A DNA stretch of 64,000 bases from Axinella damicornis (taxonomy: Eukaryota > Porifera > Demospongiae > Axinellida > Axinellidae): positions 15,594,483 to 15,658,482 of the forward strand of contig OZ007509.1 in assembly GCA_963931865.1 (NCBI GenBank). Direction: 5' to 3'. The notes below the pieces were generated by a model, which saw only the letters and a program-made list of their open reading frames with translations, was not told where the DNA came from and made no database searches. This document shows positions 1 through 13,499 of this stretch, in pieces. The stretch's first letter is position 1; each line of letters opens with the position of its first letter. Both the position numbers and the translations under genes were made by a program.

Positions 1-66
1 TACCAACAAACCGCGATTTAAAGTACGAGTACCCCGTTACCAATCACCAGACTGTGCTGACCTCAC

Positions 67-189
67 GTCCATGTTGCCTTCAATGGCTTCATGATCATCA
101 AACACGAACTCCCCGGGGACGCTGTTGGCGTACAGGGCGACTGCAAAGCCGGCTACGAGTAGCGAAGAGGCGAGCTTTGGACGCATCAT
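67..189 (-). CDS. TMTC-family O-mannosyltransferase, first coding exon (partial gene)
   Basis: The minus strand reads 41 codons from two adjacent ATGs (189-187 and 186-184) to a splice donor GTGAGG at 66-61; an in-frame stop follows soon after, so the exon ends here. The peptide has a hydrophobic segment (residues 6-19) followed by YANSVPGEFVFDDHEAIEGN. The pattern Y-N-S-x-x-G-x-F-V-F-D-D-x-x-A-I-x-x-N is the first membrane helix and first luminal loop of the TMTC family, closest to TMTC4 as I recall it. TMTC1-4 are multi-pass ER proteins with C-terminal TPRs that transfer mannose from dolichol-phosphate-mannose to cadherins and related proteins; the paired acidic residues lie in the catalytic loop of this GT-C class. 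The rest of the gene lies left of the window. The family call rests on one short exon; the paralogue is not certain. Confidence 0.72.
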
Positions 190-371
190 GAAGTTTCAAA
201 GATAGTTTCCGCCCAGTGCAGGCGCTGCCTGCACAAATGCACTGGTGCAGCATTCTCCCACCACGCCCCTCCGAAAATCCCTCGCGGGACAGCTCACGTG
301 ATTGCTCCAGTTGTACGATCGATCCCAAGTCGACGTTGAGCTTACATCGAGCTGTTAGCCATTGCCAGACT
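190..371. promoter_or_regulatory. Shared bidirectional promoter of TMTC-like gene and MPDU1
   Basis: Only 182 bp separate the two divergent start codons (189 on minus, 372 on plus), so both 5' UTRs and the core promoter must lie here or overlap the neighbouring exon. The stretch is CpG-containing and holds a palindromic E-box CACGTG at 295-300. I saw no TATA box. Promoter function is inferred from geometry. Confidence 0.6.
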
Positions 372-3782
<3,411 letters not shown>

Positions 3783-5397
3783 GATATATAATTTTAGGGT
3801 ATGGTATTAATATCGTTGTGGTATGAAATACTGTTTTATTACAGATGTATAATTATAGATTCTTCCAAGTTGTTCTTGGCATAGGTGCACATGTAATAAT
3901 TTTTACCTAACATTACAAGACATCTGAAATGTGTAGGGGAATCCCTTCCATAATTGTTTTACCTGTCTGTATGCATGACATACGCAGCCTGCTGCCATGC
4001 ATGTCCAAGCAGCACTGTTTGGGTCACCTTGAGTCCAGTTTCCATCAGTCCGCAACCCTTGATGGAACCTCTTGGGTCTTGAACTGCCACCTGCTGAGCC
4101 ATGCTGTTGCTCATGGTACACAAACATTAACCGATTGAGGCACAGTTAGTCAAGTTCGACCATTAATTTTAATGACCCCGGTTAGGGGAACATATATTAT
4201 AATATTATTGCAAAGCACAATTTTTATTCACTAACGCCTACTAAACTATCATTATGTTAGCCCATATCTCATCATCAATACCCTGTCTCATTAGCTTCCC
4301 CAGGCTGGTTGCTTTTATGCAAGTGACAAAATTTTGATTGATTGACCATTTACAGGAGGTATAGATTTGTTATACACTCGGAATGACTGCAATAGTGCAT
4401 GACTGAATGTTGCTGGAAAAAGCTCTATATAGCAAATTTTTACCTGCCATTTGAATTCCTATTACATCACACATTTTGCTACCTTCTCATCCATGGTTCT
4501 TGAAGCAAGAGTGCATGATGACATAATATTATTTGTCGTCATTGCACCGTGCCGCAATGATGATGTGTGCTCTTGCTTGAAGATTACTGTCTTCTCATTT
4601 TAGTATGGTTAGGCAACCTTGTTTAGTAGTACTGTTAGGATATCTTAGTGACATTTTAGATACGCATACCAAATTTTAATGAAAGGTGTGCTTAGCTGGG
4701 TTTTTATATAAGCCCATTTCAAATTAGTTTTAGACTTGCAGACTCTTGATTTCCAGCAAGCGGGAATAAAATTTGCAATTGGCCTGTGAGACTTTTCTGC
4801 ATGGGGTTTGCAACTTTTGAGTAATGTCGGTAATGAAAGCCGCATACTTAGTTATAGACTTGATTGTAGCAATGCTACAGTTGCTACTCCAGGGTTGTGG
4901 CATGCATGTGTGCTTATGAAGACTAGTGAGTCTCAGACATATGTTGGAGTGGGGACTGATTGACCAATGCAATGCCTAGCCTCATTCCCAGTCCCACGCC
5001 CAGCTATTTGTACGGTAAAGGCAACGAAAAGCTGAGCGTGGGACTGGGAACGAGGCTAACCAATATCTCAACATGCAAGTTTGTAACCATAGCTTAAATA
5101 TTGTACCGTATCTATATTGTGTACATCCGCAATTTAGTTTTTTTTAAAAACAACAATAAGAGTGCATGCAATATTATTTGTGTCTGTGTTTTGATTGAGT
5201 GTTTTCCCCCTGAGGGGATAGGCTACTCCCAGAAATGCAATACTGGCCCAGAAGCAATCTTCACTATACTTATCCCAATGCTAAAAAAATGGAGTATTGT
5301 GGAGGGTACGTGACTCCATACATGCCATCCCTTACATCATAGACCACAGATTCCCAAGAAACAAAACTTTGATGAAGGGCATAATTTATAGCTACAA

Positions 5398-5440
<43 letters not shown>

Positions 5441-5480
5441 CCAGAACCTTACTGCAGGCAGAGCCATTGCAGCACTATGA
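3783..5480. other. Intergenic region 3' of MPDU1
   Basis: AT-rich sequence without a recognisable gene. It contains imperfect inverted arms at about 4500-4580 (CAAGAGTGCATGATGACAT type), a foldback of the CCTCGTTCCCAGGC family at 4977-5058, and a pure run of 40 G at 5398-5437. Confidence 0.6.
5398..5437. repeat. Poly-G run of 40 bases
   Basis: An uninterrupted G homopolymer. Similar long G/C runs recur at about 7419-7439, 13919-13947, 38782-38813 (32 G), 49993-50023 (31 C) and 56631-56657 (27 G). The exact lengths may be assembly-sensitive. Confidence 0.8.
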
Positions 5481-5743
5481 CCTCCTACTGGTGCACTATC
5501 AACAGGTTCCATAACTGTGGCAAACTCACTGCTACTCTCAGTCATTCTGTGCATTTGGCTTTTGCTGCCATGGACCATTTTCACACAACTCAAAACCAGC
5601 TTTGAGATTCCACCAGTTTTCCTGGCATTCCTGCAGTTCAAATGGCTCTCTGACTCCTTCTGCTTCGCGTTGAAGTAGCGTTCTCAGTGTTATCATTCCT
5701 CCTTCCAAATTGCAAAGCCATGTCACAAATTTGGTAGTTTCGA

Positions 5744-5842
5744 TTTTTGGCGGGAAAGTTGAGGCGGCGTGCTGCGCATGCGCAACTGGCTACATCCGGT
5801 TTGGGGGTTAAATACTGAATTTGTAACAAGTTTTGGCGGGAA
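5744..5842 (-). promoter_or_regulatory. E2F / NRF1-type promoter module, unit A
   Basis: It contains TTTTTGGCGGGAAA at 5744-5756 and TTTTGGCGGGAA at 5831-5842 (E2F consensus), flanking a perfect palindromic NRF1 site TGCGCATGCGCA at 5773-5784, with an ETS-like CCGGAT core beside it. The module lies just upstream of a minus-strand ATG at 5721. In this unit that reading frame is broken after 27 codons by a one-base deletion relative to unit B. Confidence 0.5.
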
Positions 5843-5869
5843 GTCGGGATGGCACACTCGCTAAGCACT

Positions 5870-6130
5870 TGCTTTACAGCCTGGGGGTTGAGTGTTCGTC
5901 TCCCCAATAACTGAGTACGAGTCTGGGCCACTCCGTACATACCGGTTCCTGACTTCCCCGCCTAGCAGCTCGAGTACGCCGGTTCCCATCTGACCACCGA
6001 AGCTAAAGAAAGGTGTTCTGGTTGAAAGCAGGTTAGCCTCCTGTGATTCCAGTCACCGGCGCCTATCCAGCGCTCCTGAGGCTTACACTTCGGTGTCTGA
6101 CCTGTCACGGAGGGATGGGTTGTTGCTAGG
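5870..6130. repeat. Dispersed repeat, SINE-like, copy 1
   Basis: A block of about 250 bp with words such as GAGTACGAGTCTGGGCCACT and ACTTCGGTGTCTGACC. It recurs in more diverged form at 9575-9820 and 15430-15680 and closely at 12530-12790, so two family members sit in each tandem unit. The start is vaguely tRNA-like but I could not confirm A and B boxes. Confidence 0.45.
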
Positions 6131-6707
6131 TTGTATTTTTTCTTCCTTTTTTTTTTTTTGGCTGATGAGTGAGACTGCTAGGCTAGATCTTTTTTCCTCA
6201 TGGAGGCTGCTAGCTAGGCTTGTTGTATTTTTTTTCCACATGGAGAGAGGTTCCTATAGGCTTGCTCTTTTTTTCTCATGGAAAGAGGTTGCTATGGAGG
6301 ATACCCTACAGTACCTGATATCATGAATGAGCCTAGCCACTCAGTGACTCTATAGCTAGATCTCATACCATAATGCAAACTTGCATCCGATTATTTGATT
6401 ATGCATGGTCAGTGGACTGGTCAGTGGACTGTACTGGAACAAAGATGGTGAAGTTCAAAAAATCTACAGCAGGCTGTCTATAGGCATATATAGGACCTTT
6501 TCGTTGCAACCTAGTATATATTTGTACGAACTGCTATATCCCATGAACAAGTCAAACACCATGGCACTTCAATTGTTAAATTATATCATAGTTTGTAATG
6601 TCTTTATTGCCTTCTGGCATTTCGCTCTGTACTGGTATTGAGCTGTATGCATGTACCCAAGACTTAATTGTGTTCTGAGCAATTGTCATGCATGGCCTTA
6701 AAGTACA

Positions 6708-6815
6708 TAGCCTCGTTCCCAGGCCATTCCCACTGCCAGTATTTGATTGCATGCAGTATTCACATACTGCCAACGATCGAATTCTGGCGGTGGGAATGGC
6801 CTGCGAACGAGGCTA
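6708..6815. mobile_element. Foldback element, CCTCGTTCCCAGGC family
   Basis: A near-perfect inverted repeat of about 108 bp with ends TAGCCTCGTTCCCAGGCCAT and its inverse. It is present at the equivalent place in unit B (13172-13279), so it was inserted before the tandem duplication. Confidence 0.65.
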
Positions 6816-7439
6816 GCCTTAGAGCCCAAGGGGGCCAAGTAGTGTAAGTGTGGTCAAGTAAGCTGCACACACAGTATTCTGAAAGTACAGAGTATATAGA
6901 CATGTATACTGCCTGCTTGTGAAATGGAATAACACATTCTGGGAAAGGTACAAAATGCAGGGAATGACTGCAGCTATCTGCTACTAGCTATAGCTTCGCG
7001 ATTTCTGTGAGGCTCAGCTTGAATTGGGTGATTTATTAGTTGGAGGTTCATTATCTAAGCACCTGTGGAAGAAAAGATCATTACCAGCATTCAGTTTGGC
7101 AATTAGGATCAGGTTCTTCAATTCCAACAAGTTCCATGCATCTACAGTGTGAATGCCACCACACATGGAGCTATTACTGCATGACCACAGCTTTGGTGCC
7201 CAATCAGGTACAGGAATGCATATATACAACATGCATAGGTCCTAGCAGGCAATTTGACAGAACGGACCTGGGGACTGCCTATACCTCGACTAGCTCCTAG
7301 CAGGTCTCCAGCAGTGGTGTGTTGTCTGTGCTGCAGGAAGCGCATCTGCCCGAAGCTATGAATACTCCACTTGAGTCTGATCATTGTCTCCTTCTCAACC
7401 TTGGACTGCAAAGAGAAAGGGGGGGGGGGGGGGGGGGGG

Positions 7440-7650
7440 ATAAACAGTTACTTATAAAAGTCAGGCAAGGGGAGTGGGGAGGAGGAAGGGAGAGGGGGTG
7501 GGGGGAGAGGGAAGGGGAGGGGGAGGTAGGAAGGAGGAGGGGGAGAGGGCCGGAAGGGGAGGGAGGAAGGAGGGGAGGGGAGGGGGAGAAGGGTGAGGGG
7601 GATGAAGCCGAGAAGTGGGAGAGAGAAGGAGAGGTAGGAGGTGGAGTGTT
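7440..7650. repeat. Purine-rich (GGA)n tract
   Basis: About 200 bp of G/A on the plus strand, next to a G run at 7419-7439. It occupies the place where the SAP130 exon homologous to 26920-27023 would be. Related but longer tracts fill 13919-14215 in unit B. Confidence 0.75.
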
Positions 7651-8657
7651 GTGAACCTCCGTGCTTGATGTCAGCATGCCGTTTGAAATGATTGTGTGCA
7701 GCTCGTTGGTAGGTCCGGAAGGCAGCATTGATAGGGTAAGGGGAGCAATACAGCTGAGATAGATAGCAGAATTCAACCTTCTTGGGAGCTGGACAGCAGA
7801 GAATATACACTCGTAAAACACAAATGCCAGACACAGAAAAGAATACATACCTTTTCAACACGCTCAGCCTCCTCCAGTCTTCTGCTGCTCCGTGTGGTCA
7901 TGGTGGTTGGTTGGCGTGGCCTCCCCCCTCTCCCCCTGACTCCACCAGTGATGAGGGGGCCAGAAGTCTCTGAACTGATGCTGTTGGGAACATTGCTCGC
8001 ATACTGTTTGGAACACTGCATGTGTGGGTGATGGAGAAAGACGATCCATCTGTAAGGCTTACCTCAGCATTAAAATGGTTGCGATGGTAACAAGGTTCTC
8101 ATGACAATCTATACTAGCCTCGTCCCCAGGCTAAGGCTAAATCTATGCTGGGGTGAGTGCGAGAAAGCTGCATGCATTTTAGCCAAGAAAGATATTGTGG
8201 AATCAAAAGTTGCTGAGTCTCAACCCTTTGCTCACACACACCTTCCTCGCACGAGGGCAAAGATTGCAATGACATTTCATAGCTTGTCTTGTTCTCGTTG
8301 CCATCAAGCTGTTTAACATGTGAAGGCGAACTTCAGCCGCTGCCAGTAATAATATTGGTACACAGGCAGATAGACTGCAGTTGCGTGCAGCTAAATGTCT
8401 TGTAAGAACAAGTCAATTGGTTGAGAGTGCATGAGCTAGAGGAAGTGGTCGCTGAGGATGTATTGCTCAATAGAAACACAGTCTATGCAGGAGGGGATCC
8501 AGGAAAGACCATGGGGTGGGGACAATACATGAAAGGCAGATTGATGCTGGAATCGTTTACAAGGGCAGCATAATCTGCTCCAAGTCATGGGGCATAACGG
8601 AGGTGCATTGGAGGCCCATGCCCCCCCCTTGCTGGCTGACACACTTATGGGTATACT

Positions 8658-8944
8658 GTAGTCTCGCGTTATTAGGCGCATGCACCTATAACTCCACAGG
8701 AAGGAGATATGCGCCTATAAGCGAGATGCGCCTAATAACGAATATTTTTATGATGACATTCCTCAAATAGGAAGTGTGCTTCAATTAGAATTATAGCTTT
8801 TTCCACTCCGTAGGATCGAAAATGGCAGAGTTTCTGGAAGAAAACTGCAGCGCTTAACAGCGAGTACCTGGGACGAGAGTTGAACATGCGCCTAACAGCG
8901 AATATGCGCCTATAAGTGAGATGCGCCTAATAACGCGCGACTAC
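8658..8944. mobile_element. Inverted-repeat element inserted in unit A
   Basis: The ends are inverted: GTAGTCTCGCGTTATTAGGC on the left and, reverse-complemented, GTAGTCGCGCGTTATTAGGC on the right. Internal copies of GCGCCTATAAG are repeated. It is absent from unit B and from the parental SAP130 locus, so it entered after the tandem duplication. Confidence 0.6.
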
Positions 8945-9856
8945 GGTACCCCCAGTTAACCAGCATGCATGATGAGTGTGCAATCACCTCGAACATGACT
9001 GAGAAAGACGAGAGCCCTGACTGAAAGTGATAGTAAAAACATTTGCCACTTTTCGCTTTCACGATTTTACAGTCTCTGCCTAACGTTCTCCGCTTTCAAA
9101 CATTCTAGTTTGGAAGCTCCACAGAGATACATGGCTTACCCATCAAAAGTCCTCATTCTTAAGATGTGAGGGTGTGGTGAGGAGTTGGTTTGATTGGGAG
9201 ACCAGCTGCTGAGATGACCACACCCACTCCTTGGGCTAGGGACGATGATCCAGCACCAGGTATGCTGGTTTCAACTGGGGGAAGAGAGATCGGGTCATGA
9301 GGCTAGCATGGTGTCTGATGCTGTCAGAAACCAAGTTAACAAGCATACAACCTGCCATCAGAATTAGCTATAAAATCTTTGCTACGTGTGTTTGTGTGTG
9401 TGCTGTGCGCGCACACACACACACACACACATTCGACTATGCTGTTTCATTTCCCAGGCAATCTCTCACTGTGCTTTCATGACCTGATACATGACCTTTG
9501 AACTGTGCTCAACCAGAAACAGTTGGCTGGGGTTCTAGTTGAATCATCTTTGGCGGAAGGTCAATGTGGTGCAGACTGAGGTCTGAGTGTTGCCTCTCCA
9601 ATAATTGAGTATGAGTCTGGGCGACTCTGTACACATATCGCTTCTCGACATTCTGGCCTAGCAGCCAGTACGCTTGGTTCCCGCTAGCTAATGCACATCG
9701 AAGCTAGAACATGTCCTGACTGAGAAATGTATTAGCCTCCTGAGTCATGCCCACCCGGTGCTCCTAGCTGCATGGGGCAGCATACTTCGGTGTGTCTGGC
9801 CTATCACCGAGGGATGCAATTCAACACACTGACACATGTGCAGAAAGAAAGAAACC

Positions 9857-9887
<31 letters not shown>

Positions 9888-9904
9888 ACACACACACCAC
9901 TCAC

Positions 9905-10012
9905 TTGTTGGTACGGCTGTTGGTATGGATCCTGCCGTGTTGTTGAGGCTGTGCAGGTGGTAGTGCAGCCATAGTTGTACTGGTACGGTTGATGCTGTGC
10001 AAGTTGTGCATG
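9905..10012 (-). CDS. Candidate Q/Y-rich exon, unit A
   Basis: The minus strand has CAG|CATGCACAA after a pyrimidine-rich stretch, 36 codons open, then CAACAA|GTGAGTGG, a strong donor. The peptide contains QHQPYQYNYG and DPYQQPYQQ. The unit B counterpart (about 15750-15965) keeps the acceptor and donor but has an inserted segment with a stop. There is no counterpart in the intact SAP130 gene. It may be an exon of a transcript started at 12388; function unknown. Confidence 0.3.
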
Positions 10013-11049
10013 CTGGTAATTTTGAGGAGGAGGAGGTAGTTATGGGTACAAGGCCCCACCACAACCCTCCCTTGCAAACTGTGAGCGTGGTGAGCATGGT
10101 GATTGTGGGTGTGGTTTGTCACTGAAAATGCTAGCAGTATATACAAGATGGCACGTAATTTTATGAACAATAATGGTCTACATCTATAGCTCAAAAGTGA
10201 GATTATCTGTCTTGGAGAGTTTGTGAACTCGGTGCAGATATTGCAGCTGGATTTACTCACAAATTGTAGGAGTACGGCATGTAACATTTCAGAGTAACTT
10301 TATTGTAATGGTGCTGCATTCAGCTCAATAGCGAGATTCTCGTGTTGAAGGCCTCCCACTCACTCATCGGAAGTTACACTGATCAATTTCACCCTTTCCC
10401 CTTACCTTTCCCTTTTCCCCTCCCTCCCCTCTCTGCTGCCCACACAACTATGTTATGTCTCCCTCTCCTTTCCAGTCCACCTCTCTACCCCACCCATCAC
10501 TCCCCTCTCCCTCCCATTCTTCTCTCTAATTTCCCCTTTACTTGTTCGACACAGCTAGAGCCCAGGCAGATTTCTTCCCTTAGATGATACTCAACTTCCA
10601 TCCTCAACTCCTTACTCAGCAGTGCCTTCCATATCATGCAGAGTCAGACTCACTGATCTCCGTCTTGATGAACTTTAGGTCAGCTTGTCCACCCGTCTCT
10701 TTGAGGGTCTCACAATCTGCACTGAGGCTCTCTCACTTGTGTGTGTGTTTTGTGTGTACATGTGTGAGAGGGGTGGGGAATAGTAATACTTCTGTAGCAA
10801 CATTTCCATGCAGGCTATCATGGCGTACAATGGCATGGCCTGAAACAATGTCTCTTCAAGGGGAAGTCACTTAAGTCTTGCTTGTTGAGCGACGACAATG
10901 TCATTGTCTCTGCTACTAAGGTGTGGCTACTTTTGCCCTTTGAACCAAGCGATCGAAAACCTCAGAAGGGAACCATCAAGCGGTCAAAGGCCAAAAATCT
11001 TGACCCTGATTGCAACCGCTTCTGCAACTGACACATATGACCATCCCTT

Positions 11050-11535
11050 GCTTAGTATGAGGGGCAACCACACTCCTGGTAGGCACAGTTGCGACTCGTT
11101 CAAATTAACGCACATGCCATGTGACAACCACGCTCAGTCGATCGCTAGCAATGGTGGCAAAAGGGAAGACAAGACATTATTACAGCGCTCACAACTTTGC
11201 CAGCATGGTAAGTTTTGGCACGTAAGCATCAGTGAACGAGAGCGACCACGACTGTGTGGTCAGAATCTTTGTGGGCCTTTCGTGACAGCTGTACTCAACG
11301 AAAGTCGACAAGAGCGCTCGAGCAATGGCGGCCGACAGCACGACAAAAACACTTGTATCCAGCACAAGGTGAGTTTCAGCACAAAATTGTACGGTTAGGT
11401 CACTGCATGATAGCGATCACGACGGTGTAGCGAGAATCTTTGTAGGCCATTCCTAAGGTAGGCAGAGGTTACATTATTTAAATTACATTACGCGGCACAA
11501 TTTTTCCGCTACCAGGAGTGTAATGACTGCATGAT
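11050..11535. repeat. Repeat family with CACTCCTGGTAGC ends, copy 1
   Basis: The left end is close to GGGGCAACCACACTCCTGGT and the right end ACCAGGAGTGTAAT, so the termini are short inverted repeats. Two more copies lie at 29866-30335 and 30350-30925, inside a SAP130 intron. The interior repeats ATG-containing modules that end in splice-donor-like GTGAGTTT. Confidence 0.55.
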
Positions 11536-12148
11536 ATGAGCTCATCCACAGGTGGACGAGCTCACATTGAACAGGCACTGCATGAGTTGCTCAATAGCTA
11601 CCCTCCATCAAAAAGTCCTCATCCATTCACTCTTCACTGCCCATACAATTAGTTATCCCTCACCTCCTCCCATACCCACTCACTGTCTCTTTACTTCTTT
11701 ATCCAAGAGTCCATCTCCATACAGTATCTGACAACTTACTCATCTCTTCCTTAGTTCTAAAGAGTAATGAGAAAGAGGTGGAGCTGAGCAATGCATTTCC
11801 TGGATCATCACTCACCAATTCAAATTGCAGCCTACCCATACCCACAGACATACCGTACACCACATCTAGTCTCGTGGGGTCAGGCCCTTCCGTGTGGGTC
11901 TGGCCCCGCAGGGTCTGGCATCGCGAGACTACACCACAGATCTGTATAGTGGCCATGCATGTGCATGGAAGTATTTCAGGTAGCAACCCCGTACAACAAA
12001 GGTTTTCATGAGCCATGCAGGAGAGTTGACATCTCCCTCTTCTCTCCCTTTCCCTACTGTCTCTCTTCACTAACCTTCGACTAGATCGACAGGTTCCATC
12101 ACTCTGGGAAGTAGCTGTTTGCAGACACCCTCACTTTCATGCATGTCC

Positions 12149-12388
12149 TCAGTTACAGGAAAACACAGAACTTGTAATTAACTGCTTGTCTTGGTGTGGG
12201 ACAAACTCACTGCCATTCTCAGGTTCAGCCTGTGCATTTTTGCTGCCATTTTCACACAACTCAAAACCAGCTTTGAGATTCCACTCAGTTTTCCTGGCAT
12301 TCCTGCAGTTCAAATGGCTTCTCTGACTCCTTCTGCTTCGCATTGAAGTAGCGTTCTCCGTGTTATCAGTCCTCCTTCCAAAACTCAT
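12149..12388 (-). CDS. Candidate first exon of an unidentified gene, unit B
   Basis: A 79-codon minus-strand ORF starting at ATG 12388 (MSFGRRTDNTENAT..., followed by RSRRSQRSHLNCRNARK). It lies immediately downstream of the E2F/NRF1 module. A good donor GTGAGTTT at 12210-12203 would end the exon at 12211. A second possible exon ends at a donor GTTAGT near 12075. Transcription would run into unit A and its SAP130-like exons. I do not recognise the peptide. The unit A counterpart is frameshifted. Confidence 0.35.
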   Translation of the reverse strand: MSFGRRTDNTENATSMRSRRSQRSHLNCRNARKTEWNLKAGFELCENGSKNAQAEPENGSEFVPHQDKQLITSSVFSCN

Positions 12389-12417
12389 GTCACAATTTGC
12401 AATAACTGGTAGTTTGG

Positions 12418-12514
12418 ATTTTTGGCGGGAAGTTGAGGCGGCGTGCTGCGCATGCGCAACTGACTACATCCGGTTTGGGGTGTAAATACTGAATTTGTAA
12501 CAAGTTTTGGCGGG
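12418..12514 (-). promoter_or_regulatory. E2F / NRF1-type promoter module, unit B
   Basis: TTTTGGCGGGAA at 12419-12431, the palindromic NRF1 site TGCGCATGCGCA at 12447-12458 and TTTTGGCGGG at 12505-12514, 30 to 126 bp upstream of the minus-strand ATG at 12388. Unlike unit A, the downstream reading frame is intact here. Confidence 0.55.
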
Positions 12515-12529
12515 AAGTCGGGATGGCAC

Positions 12530-12790
12530 ACTCGCTAAGCACTTGCTTTGCAGCCTGGGGGTTGAGTGTTCGCCTCCCCAATAACCGAGTACGAGTCTGG
12601 GCCACTCCGTACATACCGGTTCTCGACTTCCCCGCCTAGCAGCTCGAGTACGCCGGTTCCCATCTGACCACCGAAGCTAAAGGTGTTCTGGTAGAAAGCA
12701 GGTTAGCCTCCTGTGATTCCAGGACCGCCTATCCAGCGCTCCTGAGGCTTACACTTCGGTGTCTGACCTGTCACGGAGGGATGGGTTGTT
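12530..12790. repeat. Dispersed repeat, SINE-like, copy in unit B
   Basis: Close match of 5870-6130 in the duplicated unit, followed as there by a T-rich stretch. The two diverged members are 9575-9820 and 15430-15680. Confidence 0.45.
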
Positions 12791-13499
12791 GCTAGGTTGT
12801 ATTTTTTCTTCCTTTTTTTTTTTTTTTTTGGCTGATGAGTGAGACTGCTAGGCTAGATCTTTTTTCCTCATGGAGGCTGCTAGCTAGGCTTGTTGTTGTA
12901 TTTTTTTCCACATGGAGAGAGGTTCCTAGGCTTGTTCTTTTTTTCTCATGGAAAGAGGTTGCTATGGAGGATACCCTACAGTACCTGATATCATGAATGA
13001 GCCTAGCCACTCAGTGACTCTATAGCTAGATCTCCTACCATAATGCAAACTTGCATGCATCTGATTATTTGATTATTCTGGCATTTTGCTCTGTATTGGT
13101 ATTGAGCTGTATGCATGTACCCAATACTTAATTGTGTTCTGAGCAATTGTCATGCATGGCCTTAAAGTACATAGCCTCGTTCCCAGGCCATTCCCACCGC
13201 CAGTATTTGATTGCTTGCAGTATTCACATACTGCCAGCAATCGAATTCTGGCGGTGGGAATGGCCTGCGAACGAGGCTAGCCTTAGAGCCCAAGGGGGCC
13301 AAGTGGTGTAAGTGTGTCTAGTAAGCTGCACACACAGCATTCTGAAAGTACAGAGTATATAGACATGCATGTATACTGCCTGCTTGTGAAATGGAATAAC
13401 ACATTCTGGGAAAGGTACAAAATGCAGGGAATGACTGCCAGCTATCTGCTACTAGCTATAGCTTTGCGATTTCTGTGAGGCTCAGCTAGAATAACTTGA

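Larger units (their letters stand above)
7020..9300 (-). pseudogene. Degenerate SAP130 3' end, copy in unit A
   Basis: Minus-strand homologues of five SAP130 exons in order: 9160-9280 (PHPHILRMRTFDG region), 7851-8049, 7657-7788 (132 nt, same length as the parent, reads [18 protein letters not shown]), 7285-7405 and one ending at 7062. The homologues of parent exons 28140-28338 and 28664-28753 are missing, and the 104-nt parent exon at 26920-27023 is replaced by G/A-rich sequence. The 7285-7405 copy lacks 9 nt and gains 1 nt (CAGATGCGC for CAGTGCGC). The last exon gains one base after its acceptor and lacks about 28 nt, so the C-terminus cannot be read in frame. A diverged expressed paralogue is possible; a pseudogene is more likely. 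Confidence 0.72.
5480..12080. repeat. Tandem duplication unit A (SAP130-derived)
   Basis: This 6.6-kb segment is paralogous, in the same order and orientation, to 12080-17180. Examples of matching blocks are 5515-6400 with 12195-13060, 6708-7065 with 13172-13540, 7657-8049 with 14235-14594, 9130-9480 with 15000-15380, and 10330-10560 with 16270-16510. Blocks 6860-9300 are also similar to 24310-29630 of the intact SAP130 gene. The unit therefore contains a 5'-truncated, rearranged SAP130 3' end plus other sequence. Confidence 0.8.
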
